The translations under genes and the position numbers were made by a program. The notes below the pieces were generated by a model, which was not told where the DNA came from, did not search any database, and worked only from the letters and a program-made list of their open reading frames with translations. Below are positions 53,804-61,746 of a DNA stretch of 64,000 nucleotides, piece after piece (position 1 is the first letter of the stretch; each line of letters opens with the position of its first letter). The stretch comes from JAAYQA01 sp964510345 (GTDB lineage: Bacteria > Bacillota > Clostridia > Tissierellales > Peptoniphilaceae). The stretch spans positions 1-64,000 of the forward strand of contig CAZEBB010000005.1 of the NCBI GenBank assembly GCA_964510345.1, given 5' to 3'.

Positions 53804-53832
53804 AGTATATCGCAATCGTTCATGCTTGTAAA
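53804..53832 (-). promoter_or_regulatory. Predicted promoter of the glycine reductase operon
   Basis: TTTACA (53827-53832) and TATACT (53804-53809), spacer 17 bp. A second pair, TTGCGA and TAGAAT with 16 bp, overlaps just downstream, so two starts are possible. Confidence 0.68.
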
Positions 53833-53870
53833 GTCGTTTATGGCGTGATAAAAATTTTCTATGAGTCAAA

Positions 53871-55493
53871 TTATTGTTGCGTGTGCAAAGAAACACTTTC
53901 CCGCCATGCGTCCACCTCACCATGCGCTAAATCGTCCATCTGGTGAAGCGCGATTCGATTGATGTGCATGAGTCGCTCCGAAACGCGAGCCAGTTCATCT
54001 GCGCTCTGCCGACCGAGTTCTCCTTCGCTTACCGCTGTCATCAGACTTCGCATGTACAAAGGAAACAGCGTTTCATGATTCTCCGCCCGCGTGATTGCAT
54101 AGGCGCGTTCCGATTGACTCGGTGCCATTTCTTGCGTACATAAGTAAAGGAAATCCAATGTGTCAGCAAAGGTACGATGAAACGATATCTGCAACAACTC
54201 ATCCTGATCGGCTTTCCGCGTCGATCGGTCCACAGCGATGGAAAAGAGCTGCTGCATATAGTTGTGTAATTGCTGCATTTGTACCATCTGCAGATATAAA
54301 GAAACTAAATCTTCTGAAATCCCCATCGTCTTTGCATTTTCGACAGACCGATAGTAGCGGTCATTAAGCTTTACTCGACCTTCTTCAATGTAAATTGCCG
54401 TCTGCATCGCGCGTTCAGCCATCGCCGGCTCTTGTATCGTGAAAACTTGAAAGACGAGTTTGCCGTACGACCACATCAGTCGATGGTGGGCCTGCATCTC
54501 CGTATGTAAGCGCTTGAGGGAGACGGTAGAATTCTCTGCTTCATACGCCAAAGAACCTCGCATTCTTTCGCTCTCCCCTTCCGCCGGTACGATGATCGCG
54601 GCAAATTGTAGGAAGTATTTTCGCAAAGGAAAAAACAGTACGACAGAAAACAGATTGAATGCGATATGGGCACCCCAGAACACTTGCGATGTCGACAATG
54701 GCAGAGTATCAAACGATCCGAACCGGCTCCACCCCCATAAAGCCGGCAACAAGATCATCGCACCGCACGCATTGATCATCAGATGCAAAAGTGCTGCGCG
54801 TTTTTGCTCCACTCCGGATTGAAGGGTCGTCAGAATTCCGGTGGAGGTGGTTGCGATATTCGCTCCCATCATAAAATAGATGGCTGAAAGAAGGGGGACC
54901 GCCTGATTTTGTACGAAACTGAAGAGCGTCGTCAAACTCAGGCGACTACTTTGCATGATCGTCGTAAACGCCAGCCCCTGCATAAAAGACGTCCCACCTT
55001 TATGCATCATCCGCATCGACTCAGTAAACCAAGCCGTCTCCGTAATCCCATAGAGTCCCAATTTCATCTGGTCAAGCCCAATAAAGATAAATGCCGTTCC
55101 CAACAGCGCCTGTGCGATGTTTTTGTGATCACGCCGCGGGCTGACGATCCACCAAAAGAAAGCAAACACACCCACGGCGACGGATATCGTGTACACCGCA
55201 TGGCCGAGGAAGGGTTGATAAAAAGAGGTGCCTAAATTGCACCCCAAAAGCAGCATAAACGCCGTCGGTAATCCGATCATATTCCCGCCGATCAGCCCAA
55301 TGATCACCAGAACCACCGTACTGGACGACTGGATGAGGAAGGCACATGCCGTACCGACAAACACGCAAAATAGCGGTCGGCCGGAGAGTGCGTTCAGCCA
55401 GCGCTTGATCCTCATATGTTCCAGCTTTTGCAGTTTTGACGACATCAAGTTCATTCCGAACAAAAATGTCAATAGCCCGGCGATAATGCGCAC
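53871..55493 (-). CDS. Na+/phosphate cotransporter family protein with PhoU-like tail
   Basis: A 540-residue membrane protein of the NptA/SLC34-related family. The membrane part (about 1-300, eight or more hydrophobic segments) contains the repeat signatures LIQSSSTVV and TTIMQSSRLS; most relatives have QSSS in the second repeat also. Residues 325-540 are soluble, helical and PhoU-like. The YjbB/NptA group is thought to move phosphate with Na+; direction is uncertain. No pho genes are nearby. It follows trmL by 12 bases, so it is the distal gene of a HAD-trmL-npt transcript. Confidence 0.88.
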   Translation of the reverse strand: MRIIAGLLTFLFGMNLMSSKLQKLEHMRIKRWLNALSGRPLFCVFVGTACAFLIQSSSTVVLVIIGLIGGNMIGLPTAFMLLLGCNLGTSFYQPFLGHAVYTISVAVGVFAFFWWIVSPRRDHKNIAQALLGTAFIFIGLDQMKLGLYGITETAWFTESMRMMHKGGTSFMQGLAFTTIMQSSRLSLTTLFSFVQNQAVPLLSAIYFMMGANIATTSTGILTTLQSGVEQKRAALLHLMINACGAMILLPALWGWSRFGSFDTLPLSTSQVFWGAHIAFNLFSVVLFFPLRKYFLQFAAIIVPAEGESERMRGSLAYEAENSTVSLKRLHTEMQAHHRLMWSYGKLVFQVFTIQEPAMAERAMQTAIYIEEGRVKLNDRYYRSVENAKTMGISEDLVSLYLQMVQMQQLHNYMQQLFSIAVDRSTRKADQDELLQISFHRTFADTLDFLYLCTQEMAPSQSERAYAITRAENHETLFPLYMRSLMTAVSEGELGRQSADELARVSERLMHINRIALHQMDDLAHGEVDAWRESVSLHTQQ

Positions 55494-55505
55494 GGGATCC
55501 CCCCT

Positions 55506-55967
55506 TTACCGAAGTGTTTGAAATCCGGTTTGACGGAGCGCCTCATAGAGAATGATTGCCACCGAGTTCGACAGGTTCAGCGAACGCGCATACGTGTTAT
55601 CCATCGGGATCTTCATCATGCGCGGGCGATTTCTTCCCAAAAGCTCTAGAGGCAGCCCTTTGGACTCCTTGCCAAACACGAGAAAATCGTCCTTTTGAAA
55701 GTGGATCTCCGTGTACGACTGTTGCGCTTTTGTCGTTGCGTAATAGCACGAGGCCCCCGGGTTTTTCTCGAAAAAATCCTCCAAATCATCATACACCGTC
55801 AGCGACAGGTGCTCCCAGTAGTCGAGCCCTGAGCGCCGGATTTGTGCATCTGACAGCGAAAAGCCTAACGGACGAATCAAGTGTAGATGACTTCCCGTTA
55901 AGACACAGGTACGGCCGATATTCCCGGTATTCATCGGAATTTCAGGTTCTACAAGCACAATATTCAT
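55506..55967 (-). CDS. trmL: tRNA (cytidine(34)-2'-O)-methyltransferase
   Basis: SPOUT methyltransferase modifying the wobble base of tRNA-Leu species. The 153-residue protein has NIVLVEPEIPMNTGNIGRT, DYWEH, FGKESKGLP and RSLNLSNSVAIILYEA, the knot motifs of TrmL. Its ATG overlaps the stop of the upstream HAD gene (ATGA). Known TrmL targets are tRNA-Leu isoacceptors; two tRNA-Leu genes lie elsewhere in the window, which may be chance. Confidence 0.94.
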   Translation of the reverse strand: MNIVLVEPEIPMNTGNIGRTCVLTGSHLHLIRPLGFSLSDAQIRRSGLDYWEHLSLTVYDDLEDFFEKNPGASCYYATTKAQQSYTEIHFQKDDFLVFGKESKGLPLELLGRNRPRMMKIPMDNTYARSLNLSNSVAIILYEALRQTGFQTLR

Positions 55968-56788
55968 CGTAACGCCTCCAATACATGTTGCCTCACGGCG
56001 AGATTCCACCCACCCTGCTCCGGTGGGGGCGTGCGCACATCCGCCGCTCGCATGGCGATTTCCGAATTCCCTTCAACCCCAATCGACAATCCACACACAT
56101 CAAACATCGAAATATCATTCTCATGATCGCCGACCGCCACACAATCTGCCAACGATATTTGCAGGTGGTGCGCAAGCGTGCGCAGTGCCTTGCCTTTCGT
56201 GGCCTCTTCGCGCGTGATCTCTAAATTATTGTAATGTGATTTAACCACTGCCAAACCTTCCCGCTTCTCGACTTCCCTGCGCAGAACATCCAACTTTTGT
56301 TCATCTTCTTCCATAATCACAAATTTCACAGGGATATCCGACTCCGCTTGTAACCTATGAATCGGATTGTCGTCGATGATGATCGGCGCCTGCATTTTTC
56401 CGTAGTCTCGTCCGGTCAAGCTATACCGGTCCAATGTACGCTTTGAATAACCGGACATGTAGAGTGCATCTCGATTGTAAAACTGAAAGAACGCTCCCTC
56501 CTCCTGACAAAAAAGGATCAGTTCTTCCACTAATGACAAAGGTAGCGGATAGTGGGCCAAAGTCTCCCCCTCTCCGGTGAGCACAACACCCCCGTTGCAG
56601 GCGATGACCGGCATCGGAAAGGAAAAAAGCCGGGAATAAACGATGGGCGACTTCACCATTCGTCCGGTCACCAACGCGGTCAGTACACCCTTCTGATACA
56701 GTAGTTCTATTAATGCAATCGTCTCTTCAGGTATCTCATTACCTACGAGAATCGTCGAATCCATATCCGTTGCTAATAGTCGGTACAT
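55964..56788 (-). CDS. Cof-type HAD-superfamily phosphatase
   Basis: A 274-residue HAD IIB hydrolase. Motif I is DMDSTIL (Asp8, Asp10), motif II TGRM, motif III Lys in ATKGKAL, motif IV GDHENDISMF. A cap domain lies between about 80 and 190. Such enzymes dephosphorylate sugar phosphates, flavin or PLP precursors; substrate cannot be told. First gene of a three-gene transcript with trmL and the phosphate-type transporter. Confidence 0.93.
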   Translation of the reverse strand: MYRLLATDMDSTILVGNEIPEETIALIELLYQKGVLTALVTGRMVKSPIVYSRLFSFPMPVIACNGGVVLTGEGETLAHYPLPLSLVEELILFCQEEGAFFQFYNRDALYMSGYSKRTLDRYSLTGRDYGKMQAPIIIDDNPIHRLQAESDIPVKFVIMEEDEQKLDVLRREVEKREGLAVVKSHYNNLEITREEATKGKALRTLAHHLQISLADCVAVGDHENDISMFDVCGLSIGVEGNSEIAMRAADVRTPPPEQGGWNLAVRQHVLEALR

Positions 56789-56816
56789 TGTAACCCCCTT
56801 CGTTTCACTCTCACTT

Positions 56817-56825
56817 ATTATACCA
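56817..56825 (-). promoter_or_regulatory. Predicted extended -10 promoter of the HAD-trmL-npt transcript
   Basis: TGGTATAAT on the minus strand, 29 bases before the HAD start codon, matches the extended -10 form (TGnTATAAT); -35 is poor. Confidence 0.55.
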
Positions 56826-56884
56826 CGAGAGTTTTTACTTCTTTACGGTGAGGCAAGAATGAAGTAAATTCTTTCTTCTAACTC

Positions 56885-56913
56885 TTGACAAGTGGAAGTC
56901 GGGACGCTACAAT
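56885..56913 (+). promoter_or_regulatory. Predicted promoter of the trpP T-box transcript
   Basis: Perfect TTGACA (56885-56890) and TACAAT (56908-56913), spacer 17 bp. Confidence 0.78.
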
Positions 56914-56919
56914 ACTAAT

Positions 56920-57141
56920 AATATCAAAGCGCAAGATGAGTAGCCTTCGTCACCTGCATACAGAGAGTCTTTGGCGGTGGAAAAAGACAGCAGATCGAAG
57001 AGGAATGGACTTGCAAGATGCAGGGCGAACCGTAAGCAGTAGCCTATGCCGGGCTCCCACCGTTATCATGGGTAGGATATCAGGGAAACCTCGTATCTGA
57101 ATTGAGATAAGACTTTTGTCTTAAAGTAGGATGGTACCGCG
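56920..57141 (+). promoter_or_regulatory. Tryptophan T-box leader of trpP
   Basis: Stem I contains GATGAGTAG (loop-E element), CTTCG/CGAAG, AGAGAG, distal loop GGCGGTGGAAAAAG and, opposite AGTA, GGAATGGAC: the specifier is TGG (Trp), followed by the usual A. The antiterminator core AGGATGGTACCGCG is at 57128-57141. Uncharged tRNA-Trp should stabilise the antiterminator and allow trpP transcription. The 482-base stretch between the HAD gene and trpP is mostly this RNA and its terminator. Confidence 0.95.
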
Positions 57142-57181
57142 ACACTGTTCGCTCCTTCAAGGAGTGTAACAGTGTTTTTTT
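57142..57181 (+). terminator. T-box terminator before trpP
   Basis: ACACTGTT (57142-57149) pairs with AACAGTGT (57168-57175), inner stem CTCCTT/AAGGAG, then a run of T to 57181. Confidence 0.92.
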
Positions 57182-57270
57182 ATGAATAGGAGAAAATTAT
57201 GCATAAGACCTGAAGGACACGGCAACAGAATCGTTCACCAGTACCCACATAACCTTTAGGAGGAAATACA

Positions 57271-57789
57271 ATGAAATTACGTGAATACGTCATCACCGCA
57301 TTATTAGTCGCCATCGGATTTGTCCTGCACGCTGTCACCCCCGGTTTCTTCGGCATGAAACCCGACTTGCTGATCACCTTTATGATTTTAGCGATCATGA
57401 TTCATCCCAATGTAAAGAACACCCTGGCCGCCGGCCTCTTAGGCGGTATTCTAGCCGCGATGACGTCCACCTTTCCGGGCGGACAAATTGCAAACCCGAT
57501 CGATAAAATGATGACTGCATTTGTCGTCCTCGCGATGGTCAAAAGCCTGGCCGCCATCAAACAAGATACGATCCGAGCCGCCATCATCGGCTTCTTCGGC
57601 ACAATCGTCAGTGGAACGGTCTTCCTCGGAAGTGCCCTTCTCATCATCGGCCTGCCGGCTCCTTTTAGCGTACTGTTCGTCACCGTCGTACTGCCGGCCG
57701 CCGCGATCAACTGCGTGCTCTTAGGCATCGTGTATAAAGCTGCCATCACAGCGTTAAAAGGCTTACAGCCATCCCGCAGTCATTCGTAG
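57271..57789 (+). CDS. trpP: Tryptophan transporter TrpP
   Basis: A 172-residue membrane protein with about five hydrophobic helices, like the TrpP family (Bacillus TrpP about the same length). The segment GFFGMKPDLL and the following IMIHPNVKNTLAAGLLGGI, FPGGQIANPIDK match the family pattern. AGGAGG lies 7 bases before the ATG. The upstream Trp-specific T-box gives strong independent support for tryptophan as the substrate. No trp biosynthesis genes are nearby, so uptake may be the main source. Confidence 0.92.
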   Translation: MKLREYVITALLVAIGFVLHAVTPGFFGMKPDLLITFMILAIMIHPNVKNTLAAGLLGGILAAMTSTFPGGQIANPIDKMMTAFVVLAMVKSLAAIKQDTIRAAIIGFFGTIVSGTVFLGSALLIIGLPAPFSVLFVTVVLPAAAINCVLLGIVYKAAITALKGLQPSRSHS

Positions 57790-57819
57790 ACTGACCGGAG
57801 CTCGATATTCGAACCAATC

Positions 57820-57857
57820 AAAAAGCAACTCTCAGGTTTCCCCAAGAGTTGCTTTTT
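57820..57857. terminator. Bidirectional terminator between trpP and the FMN-rhodanese gene
   Basis: AAAAAGCAACTCT pairs with AGAGTTGCTTTTT around 12 bases; T runs on both strands. Confidence 0.9.
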
Positions 57858-57864
57858 CATTTTG

Positions 57865-59346
57865 TTATGGAGCAATACGGGTCAGTCCTTCAAATCCGTA
57901 TTGCGAGGTCACTGTCAGTTCCGGTGTATCGGTAATTAGGTCGCGATATTCGCCCGCTGTGTATTGCGCCATGCCGCCGATATTGTAGATCTTGCTCATA
58001 TCCCAACCGCGTGCTTCCAAGATTTCCATGAGCATCTTCACGCGTCCACCGCTTTGGCACATGATGAAGAGGGTCTTGTCTTTCGGGAAGAAGACTTCAA
58101 GCAATTTGTCAGATTCTTCATAGACAGGAACAGGTTCTGTCGGGGTGCCTCCGTAAAGTTGAATCAAGTTAGCATCCGTGTGTGCTTCTGCGTTGAAGAT
58201 GTAGGCGAAGAACGGAACGACTTCAAAATTCTTGAAGTGCTTTTTCACATAGTCTTCAAAGTCACGCGTATCGATATACATGACATCATCTCTTCCGAGG
58301 TACTGCGTCAAGTTGGAGCTATTGATCGCCGAGCAATCCACGGAGAAGCTGTTGTCTGCACAAGGCGTATCTTCTGTTGCATCTTTATTGGCTTTAAACG
58401 ACTTGGTGGTGTCTCTCGCTGTAGGCAGTGCGGCTGCCGCTGTGGTGGCCGGTGCTGCCGGTGCCGCTGCCGCTTCGGTCGCTGCGGCTGCTTCTGTCGT
58501 AGCAGCTTCGGTTTGTGCGCTGTCGCCGGTGGCCGGTGCTGCCGGTGCTGCGGCGGCTCCGCCGAAGAAAGCATCTGTGCCATGGTAGTCACCGATTGCT
58601 GCCAACATGCGGATAATATTATTGGTAGATACGGTGGCCCCGGAGAATGCATCGATCGTATACGCTGATCTACCGTCGCCCGACTGATAAGCGGCAAGAT
58701 CGATGTCTTTCACTGTGCTCATCCCTTTGATCTCGCCGACGGTCTTTCCGACAAAGAACGGGATGTACTCCGTTTTGAGTTGATCATAGGTGGTGCCGTT
58801 GGGGATCGGGTTGCTGTCGCCCCAGAACCCGACGGCGTCTTTGCCGGTCGGATCCATATCGTAGCTGATCGTCTTGATGACAGCATCTTCGATCTTTCCA
58901 CTTTCCGGTAATGTCAATTCAACATACGCCGTGGTCCAATGGTTCACTGAGGCTTCTCTGCATGTGCAGGAAATGTACGTGATCTGATACTTGATATAGT
59001 CTCTGGCTGCGTATTTAAAGTTCACAAACGCATAAAAATCTGTCTCATTTCCAGGTCCGTCGATATGGGCAATCGGAATCACGGCGACCGGGTTCGCAAT
59101 CGAGCCTTCCCCCAAATCCGCTGAAGTATTCAAGAACTGATTGACGACATCCAATGTAATATTGGTCGGTGCCGGCGCAGCAGCTCCGGTTTCAGTCGTT
59201 GCTCCGGCTTCTGTGGCATCTCCGGTTTCCGTGGCAGCCGGCGCTTCCGTCGCCTCTGTTGCTGCCGGCTGGCACCCCGCCAGCAAACTGATGATCAGTA
59301 CAATCAACAGTATGTACGACTTTGCATTCATTCTTCTCTTGGTCAT
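57865..59346 (-). CDS. Lipoprotein with FMN-binding and rhodanese domains
   Basis: A 493-residue exported protein of uncommon domain make-up. Signal 1-24 with Cys25 (LLAGC) as lipid anchor; Thr/Glu/Ala linker to about 57. Residues about 60-255: FMN-binding-type domain with the flavinylation signature DAFSGATVST (Thr would carry FMN) and a CTC pair. Residues 265-325: a second Ala/Pro/Thr linker. Residues 335-493: rhodanese-like domain, DVMYIDTRDFEDY and active-site Cys430 in IMCQSGGRV. The pairing suggests an electron or persulfide relay outside the membrane; this is inference. TAAGGAGGAG precedes the ATG. Promoter carries a perfect palindrome. Confidence 0.87.
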   Translation of the reverse strand: MTKRRMNAKSYILLIVLIISLLAGCQPAATEATEAPAATETGDATEAGATTETGAAAPAPTNITLDVVNQFLNTSADLGEGSIANPVAVIPIAHIDGPGNETDFYAFVNFKYAARDYIKYQITYISCTCREASVNHWTTAYVELTLPESGKIEDAVIKTISYDMDPTGKDAVGFWGDSNPIPNGTTYDQLKTEYIPFFVGKTVGEIKGMSTVKDIDLAAYQSGDGRSAYTIDAFSGATVSTNNIIRMLAAIGDYHGTDAFFGGAAAAPAAPATGDSAQTEAATTEAAAATEAAAAPAAPATTAAAALPTARDTTKSFKANKDATEDTPCADNSFSVDCSAINSSNLTQYLGRDDVMYIDTRDFEDYVKKHFKNFEVVPFFAYIFNAEAHTDANLIQLYGGTPTEPVPVYEESDKLLEVFFPKDKTLFIMCQSGGRVKMLMEILEARGWDMSKIYNIGGMAQYTAGEYRDLITDTPELTVTSQYGFEGLTRIAP

Positions 59347-59386
59347 TTTCTCCTCCTTAAGGCACTTCATTCGTGCCGATTTTATT

Positions 59387-59400
59387 TGATAACGTTATCA
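59387..59400. promoter_or_regulatory. Perfect 14-bp palindrome, LacI/CcpA-type operator
   Basis: TGATAACGTTATCA is an exact palindrome centred on CG and fits the catabolite-responsive element pattern (TGWNANCGNTNWCA). It overlaps the -10 end and transcription start of the FMN-rhodanese gene, a position for repression. Confidence 0.75.
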
Positions 59401-59425
59401 TAGCTCCAATCAAGTTATATGTCAA
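59397..59425 (-). promoter_or_regulatory. Predicted promoter of the FMN-rhodanese lipoprotein
   Basis: Perfect TTGACA (59420-59425) and TATGAT (59397-59402), spacer 17 bp. Confidence 0.78.
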
Positions 59426-59464
59426 TACCATATGAATCTTGTCTATTATCTCAAAATAACGAAT

Positions 59465-59496
59465 AAAGGACCACATCTCATACTAGATGGGTCCTT
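59465..59496 (-). terminator. Terminator at the end of the corrinoid importer operon
   Basis: AAAGGACCcATCT pairs with AGATgtGGTCCTTT (one bulge/mismatch) followed by ATT; the stem begins inside the last codons of the ATPase gene. Confidence 0.7.
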
Positions 59497-60733
59497 TGCC
59501 AATTAAACTGCCCTTCATTTTCTTCTGTAGTTCGCTCTCTGTCGTGCAATGTACAGACAAAGAAATTGCTTGTTTCCATAACCATTCATACTCTTTGTGC
59601 ACATATTGTTGTCCAATATTCCATGGGCAATAGTAGAGAGGAATACCTATTTCTTTAGAATGTATTGCCGCATAAAGATTCCGAAAATTTCCCGCTCCAA
59701 CCGGCAAATTGGTCATTACAATCGCTTTTTTTGTTGACATCATTTCTTTCAACTGTTTTGAATCGATCTCGTCAACCTCTGAAAATGCCGGTATTTTCAT
59801 CACTTCGACGCCTAACCGCTCCGCGGTGACTTGGTCGGAGTCCCCTGTGTTCAGAACACCTGTCAGAATCTCAGCCCCCCATCCCGAAAGTGCGGACAGG
59901 ACTTCTCGCCCGGAACCTCCACCGCAAATCACACCCACGGCGACCCCTTCCAGCGGACGATTTCTCTGCTCCACCGGGATGACCACGGGAGTTCCCGTCA
60001 CCACATTGCGATCGATCATCGATTCAACAGAAAACACATCACGAATACTATTGCGATGGATGACTTCCTCCGGTACTCCATGCGCGTAGACCCGGCTGTC
60101 TGCGATCATCCAGATTTCATCGGCATATCGCGCCGCAAGGTTGATATCGTGCAGCACCATGACCACGGTTCGATCAGGGGTTAGCCAACCGCGCAGGTCT
60201 TCCATAACGGCCAGTTGATGATGGATGTCCAGCGCGCTGGTCACCTCATCCAAAAGTAGGACCTGTGCACTTTGCGCAAGGGCACGAGCGAGGAGAACAC
60301 GTTGTTTTTCACCGCCGCTGATTTCTCCCATGCGCTTGTCATACAGGGGCAATGTGCGCGTACGCGCCATCGCTTCGTGTATTTCATCGCGATCTCTCAT
60401 TTGTGCGCTCGTATTTTTGTGAGGGTACCGCGCCATCGTCACAATTTCCGAGGCCGTAAAAATACTCGGCACCTGTACCTCTTGTGCCATATATGCAATT
60501 CTTCTCGCCCGCTCTTTCGCAGAAAATGAATGTAAAGGGCTCTCTTCGTAGAGCACTTCCCCTTCATCCGGCTCCAGCAATCCCGCCAACAGCTTAATCA
60601 ACGTAGACTTGCCCGCACCATTCGCGCCGACCACTGCATGCAGTTTTCCCTTTTCTATGGAGATATCCAGCCCGTTCAGCACCGGTTGTTCCCGGTACGA
60701 GAACCGAATCCCGCTCAGTGCAAACGCCGTCAT
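59483..60733 (-). CDS. Corrinoid ABC transporter ATPase with C-terminal extension (BtuD-like)
   Basis: A 416-residue protein. Residues 1-255 are a FepC/BtuD-type ATPase: Walker A GANGAGKST, signature EISGGEKQR, Walker B VLLLDEVTSALD (the residue after Glu is Val where Pro is usual), H-loop HDINLA. Residues about 265-416 are an added domain (AVGVICGGGSGREVLS, VLNTGDSDQVTAERLGVE, YYCPWNI) with Rossmann-like GGGSG; I cannot name its function. Relatives with a similar extension exist among cobalamin importers. It overlaps the permease stop by one base. The cobalamin riboswitch upstream of the operon gives the substrate. Confidence 0.9.
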   Translation of the reverse strand: MTAFALSGIRFSYREQPVLNGLDISIEKGKLHAVVGANGAGKSTLIKLLAGLLEPDEGEVLYEESPLHSFSAKERARRIAYMAQEVQVPSIFTASEIVTMARYPHKNTSAQMRDRDEIHEAMARTRTLPLYDKRMGEISGGEKQRVLLARALAQSAQVLLLDEVTSALDIHHQLAVMEDLRGWLTPDRTVVMVLHDINLAARYADEIWMIADSRVYAHGVPEEVIHRNSIRDVFSVESMIDRNVVTGTPVVIPVEQRNRPLEGVAVGVICGGGSGREVLSALSGWGAEILTGVLNTGDSDQVTAERLGVEVMKIPAFSEVDEIDSKQLKEMMSTKKAIVMTNLPVGAGNFRNLYAAIHSKEIGIPLYYCPWNIGQQYVHKEYEWLWKQAISLSVHCTTESELQKKMKGSLIGKGPI

Positions 60734-61746
60734 CAGACCTCACTCCCTTCGCGATGCGTCAGCAACCACAGGAAAAACGGAGCCCCGATGATCGCCGTGA
60801 CGATTCCGATCGGAATCTCCAGCGGACTGGCAAGTGTTCTGGCCAGAGTGTCACACCAACAAAGGAAGATCCCGCCCCACATGACCGACATCGGCAGCAA
60901 CGTCCGGTGATCCGGCCCCGTGAGCAAGCGAACGATATGCGGCGTGATCAGTCCGACAAATCCGATAATCCCCGTAAACGAAACCACCGACGCCGTCACC
61001 AACGATGCCGTGACAAGGAGAATCCGCTTGACACGCTCTGTGTGAACTCCCATGCTGTTTGCCGTGTCTTCTCCAAGCAGTATGAGGTTCATCTCATGCC
61101 GATAGTGGAAGATGATCGCGTATCCGATCACGACGATCGCTGCACATAACCCCACCACCTGCATGGGTTGACCGGCGAGGGATCCCATTGTCCAGTACAC
61201 AACTTTATCCATCTGCTGCGAGTAAAAAACCATCAGTATCGAGAGACCTGCGGAGAACAATTGGCCGATCGCAATGCCCGCGAGCAAGACACGACCTTGG
61301 CGAAGGATTCTCCCTTCCGTACCCAGCCGATACACCATCCAAAGAGCGGCCATCGCGCCCAAAAAAGCCGATCCTGTGACCGCAAGATTTCCAAAATACT
61401 GACTCCCTACCCCTGTCGTGATCGCTACGGCTGCACCAAAAGCAGAACCCGATGAGATTCCGACGATATACGGGTCCGCCAACGGGTTTCTGAACAACCC
61501 CTGCAATGTCAATCCCGCCATCGATAACGCCGCGCCTGTCGTTAACGCGAGTAAAACCCGCGGCCATCGGATGGAGTAGAGGATCATCGCTTGCGTCTTC
61601 GGCAAGATCTCCGGCGCTCCGACGAGCTTACCGCCGAGAGAGCGGAACGCATCCAAAAAATGGATCTCGGCTGAGCCGATCGTAGCCGCCAAAAGTGCCG
61701 TTAGAAATACTAACGGCACACTCAGCGCTACCCAGCGCACTTTCAT
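60733..61746 (-). CDS. Corrinoid ABC transporter permease (BtuC/FecCD family)
   Basis: A 337-residue membrane subunit with about nine or ten hydrophobic segments and the FecCD hallmarks RWPRVLLALTTGAALSMAGL, GLFRNPLADPYIVGISSG and the C-terminal GLITPHIVRLLTGPDHR motif that meets the ATPase. It overlaps the binding-protein stop and the ATPase start by one base each (TGATG), so all three genes are translated together. Confidence 0.93.
   Translation of the reverse strand: MKVRWVALSVPLVFLTALLAATIGSAEIHFLDAFRSLGGKLVGAPEILPKTQAMILYSIRWPRVLLALTTGAALSMAGLTLQGLFRNPLADPYIVGISSGSAFGAAVAITTGVGSQYFGNLAVTGSAFLGAMAALWMVYRLGTEGRILRQGRVLLAGIAIGQLFSAGLSILMVFYSQQMDKVVYWTMGSLAGQPMQVVGLCAAIVVIGYAIIFHYRHEMNLILLGEDTANSMGVHTERVKRILLVTASLVTASVVSFTGIIGFVGLITPHIVRLLTGPDHRTLLPMSVMWGGIFLCWCDTLARTLASPLEIPIGIVTAIIGAPFFLWLLTHREGSEV

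Noticed and set aside
53791..53805. Palindrome CTATG-N5-CATAG at the grd promoter
   Set aside because: Five-base A/T-rich arms near a start site arise easily by chance; no second copy was noticed.
57182..57259. 25-codon leader ORF between the Trp T-box terminator and trpP
   Set aside because: No Shine-Dalgarno, as it starts on the U tract; contains no Trp codon; regulation is already explained by the T-box.
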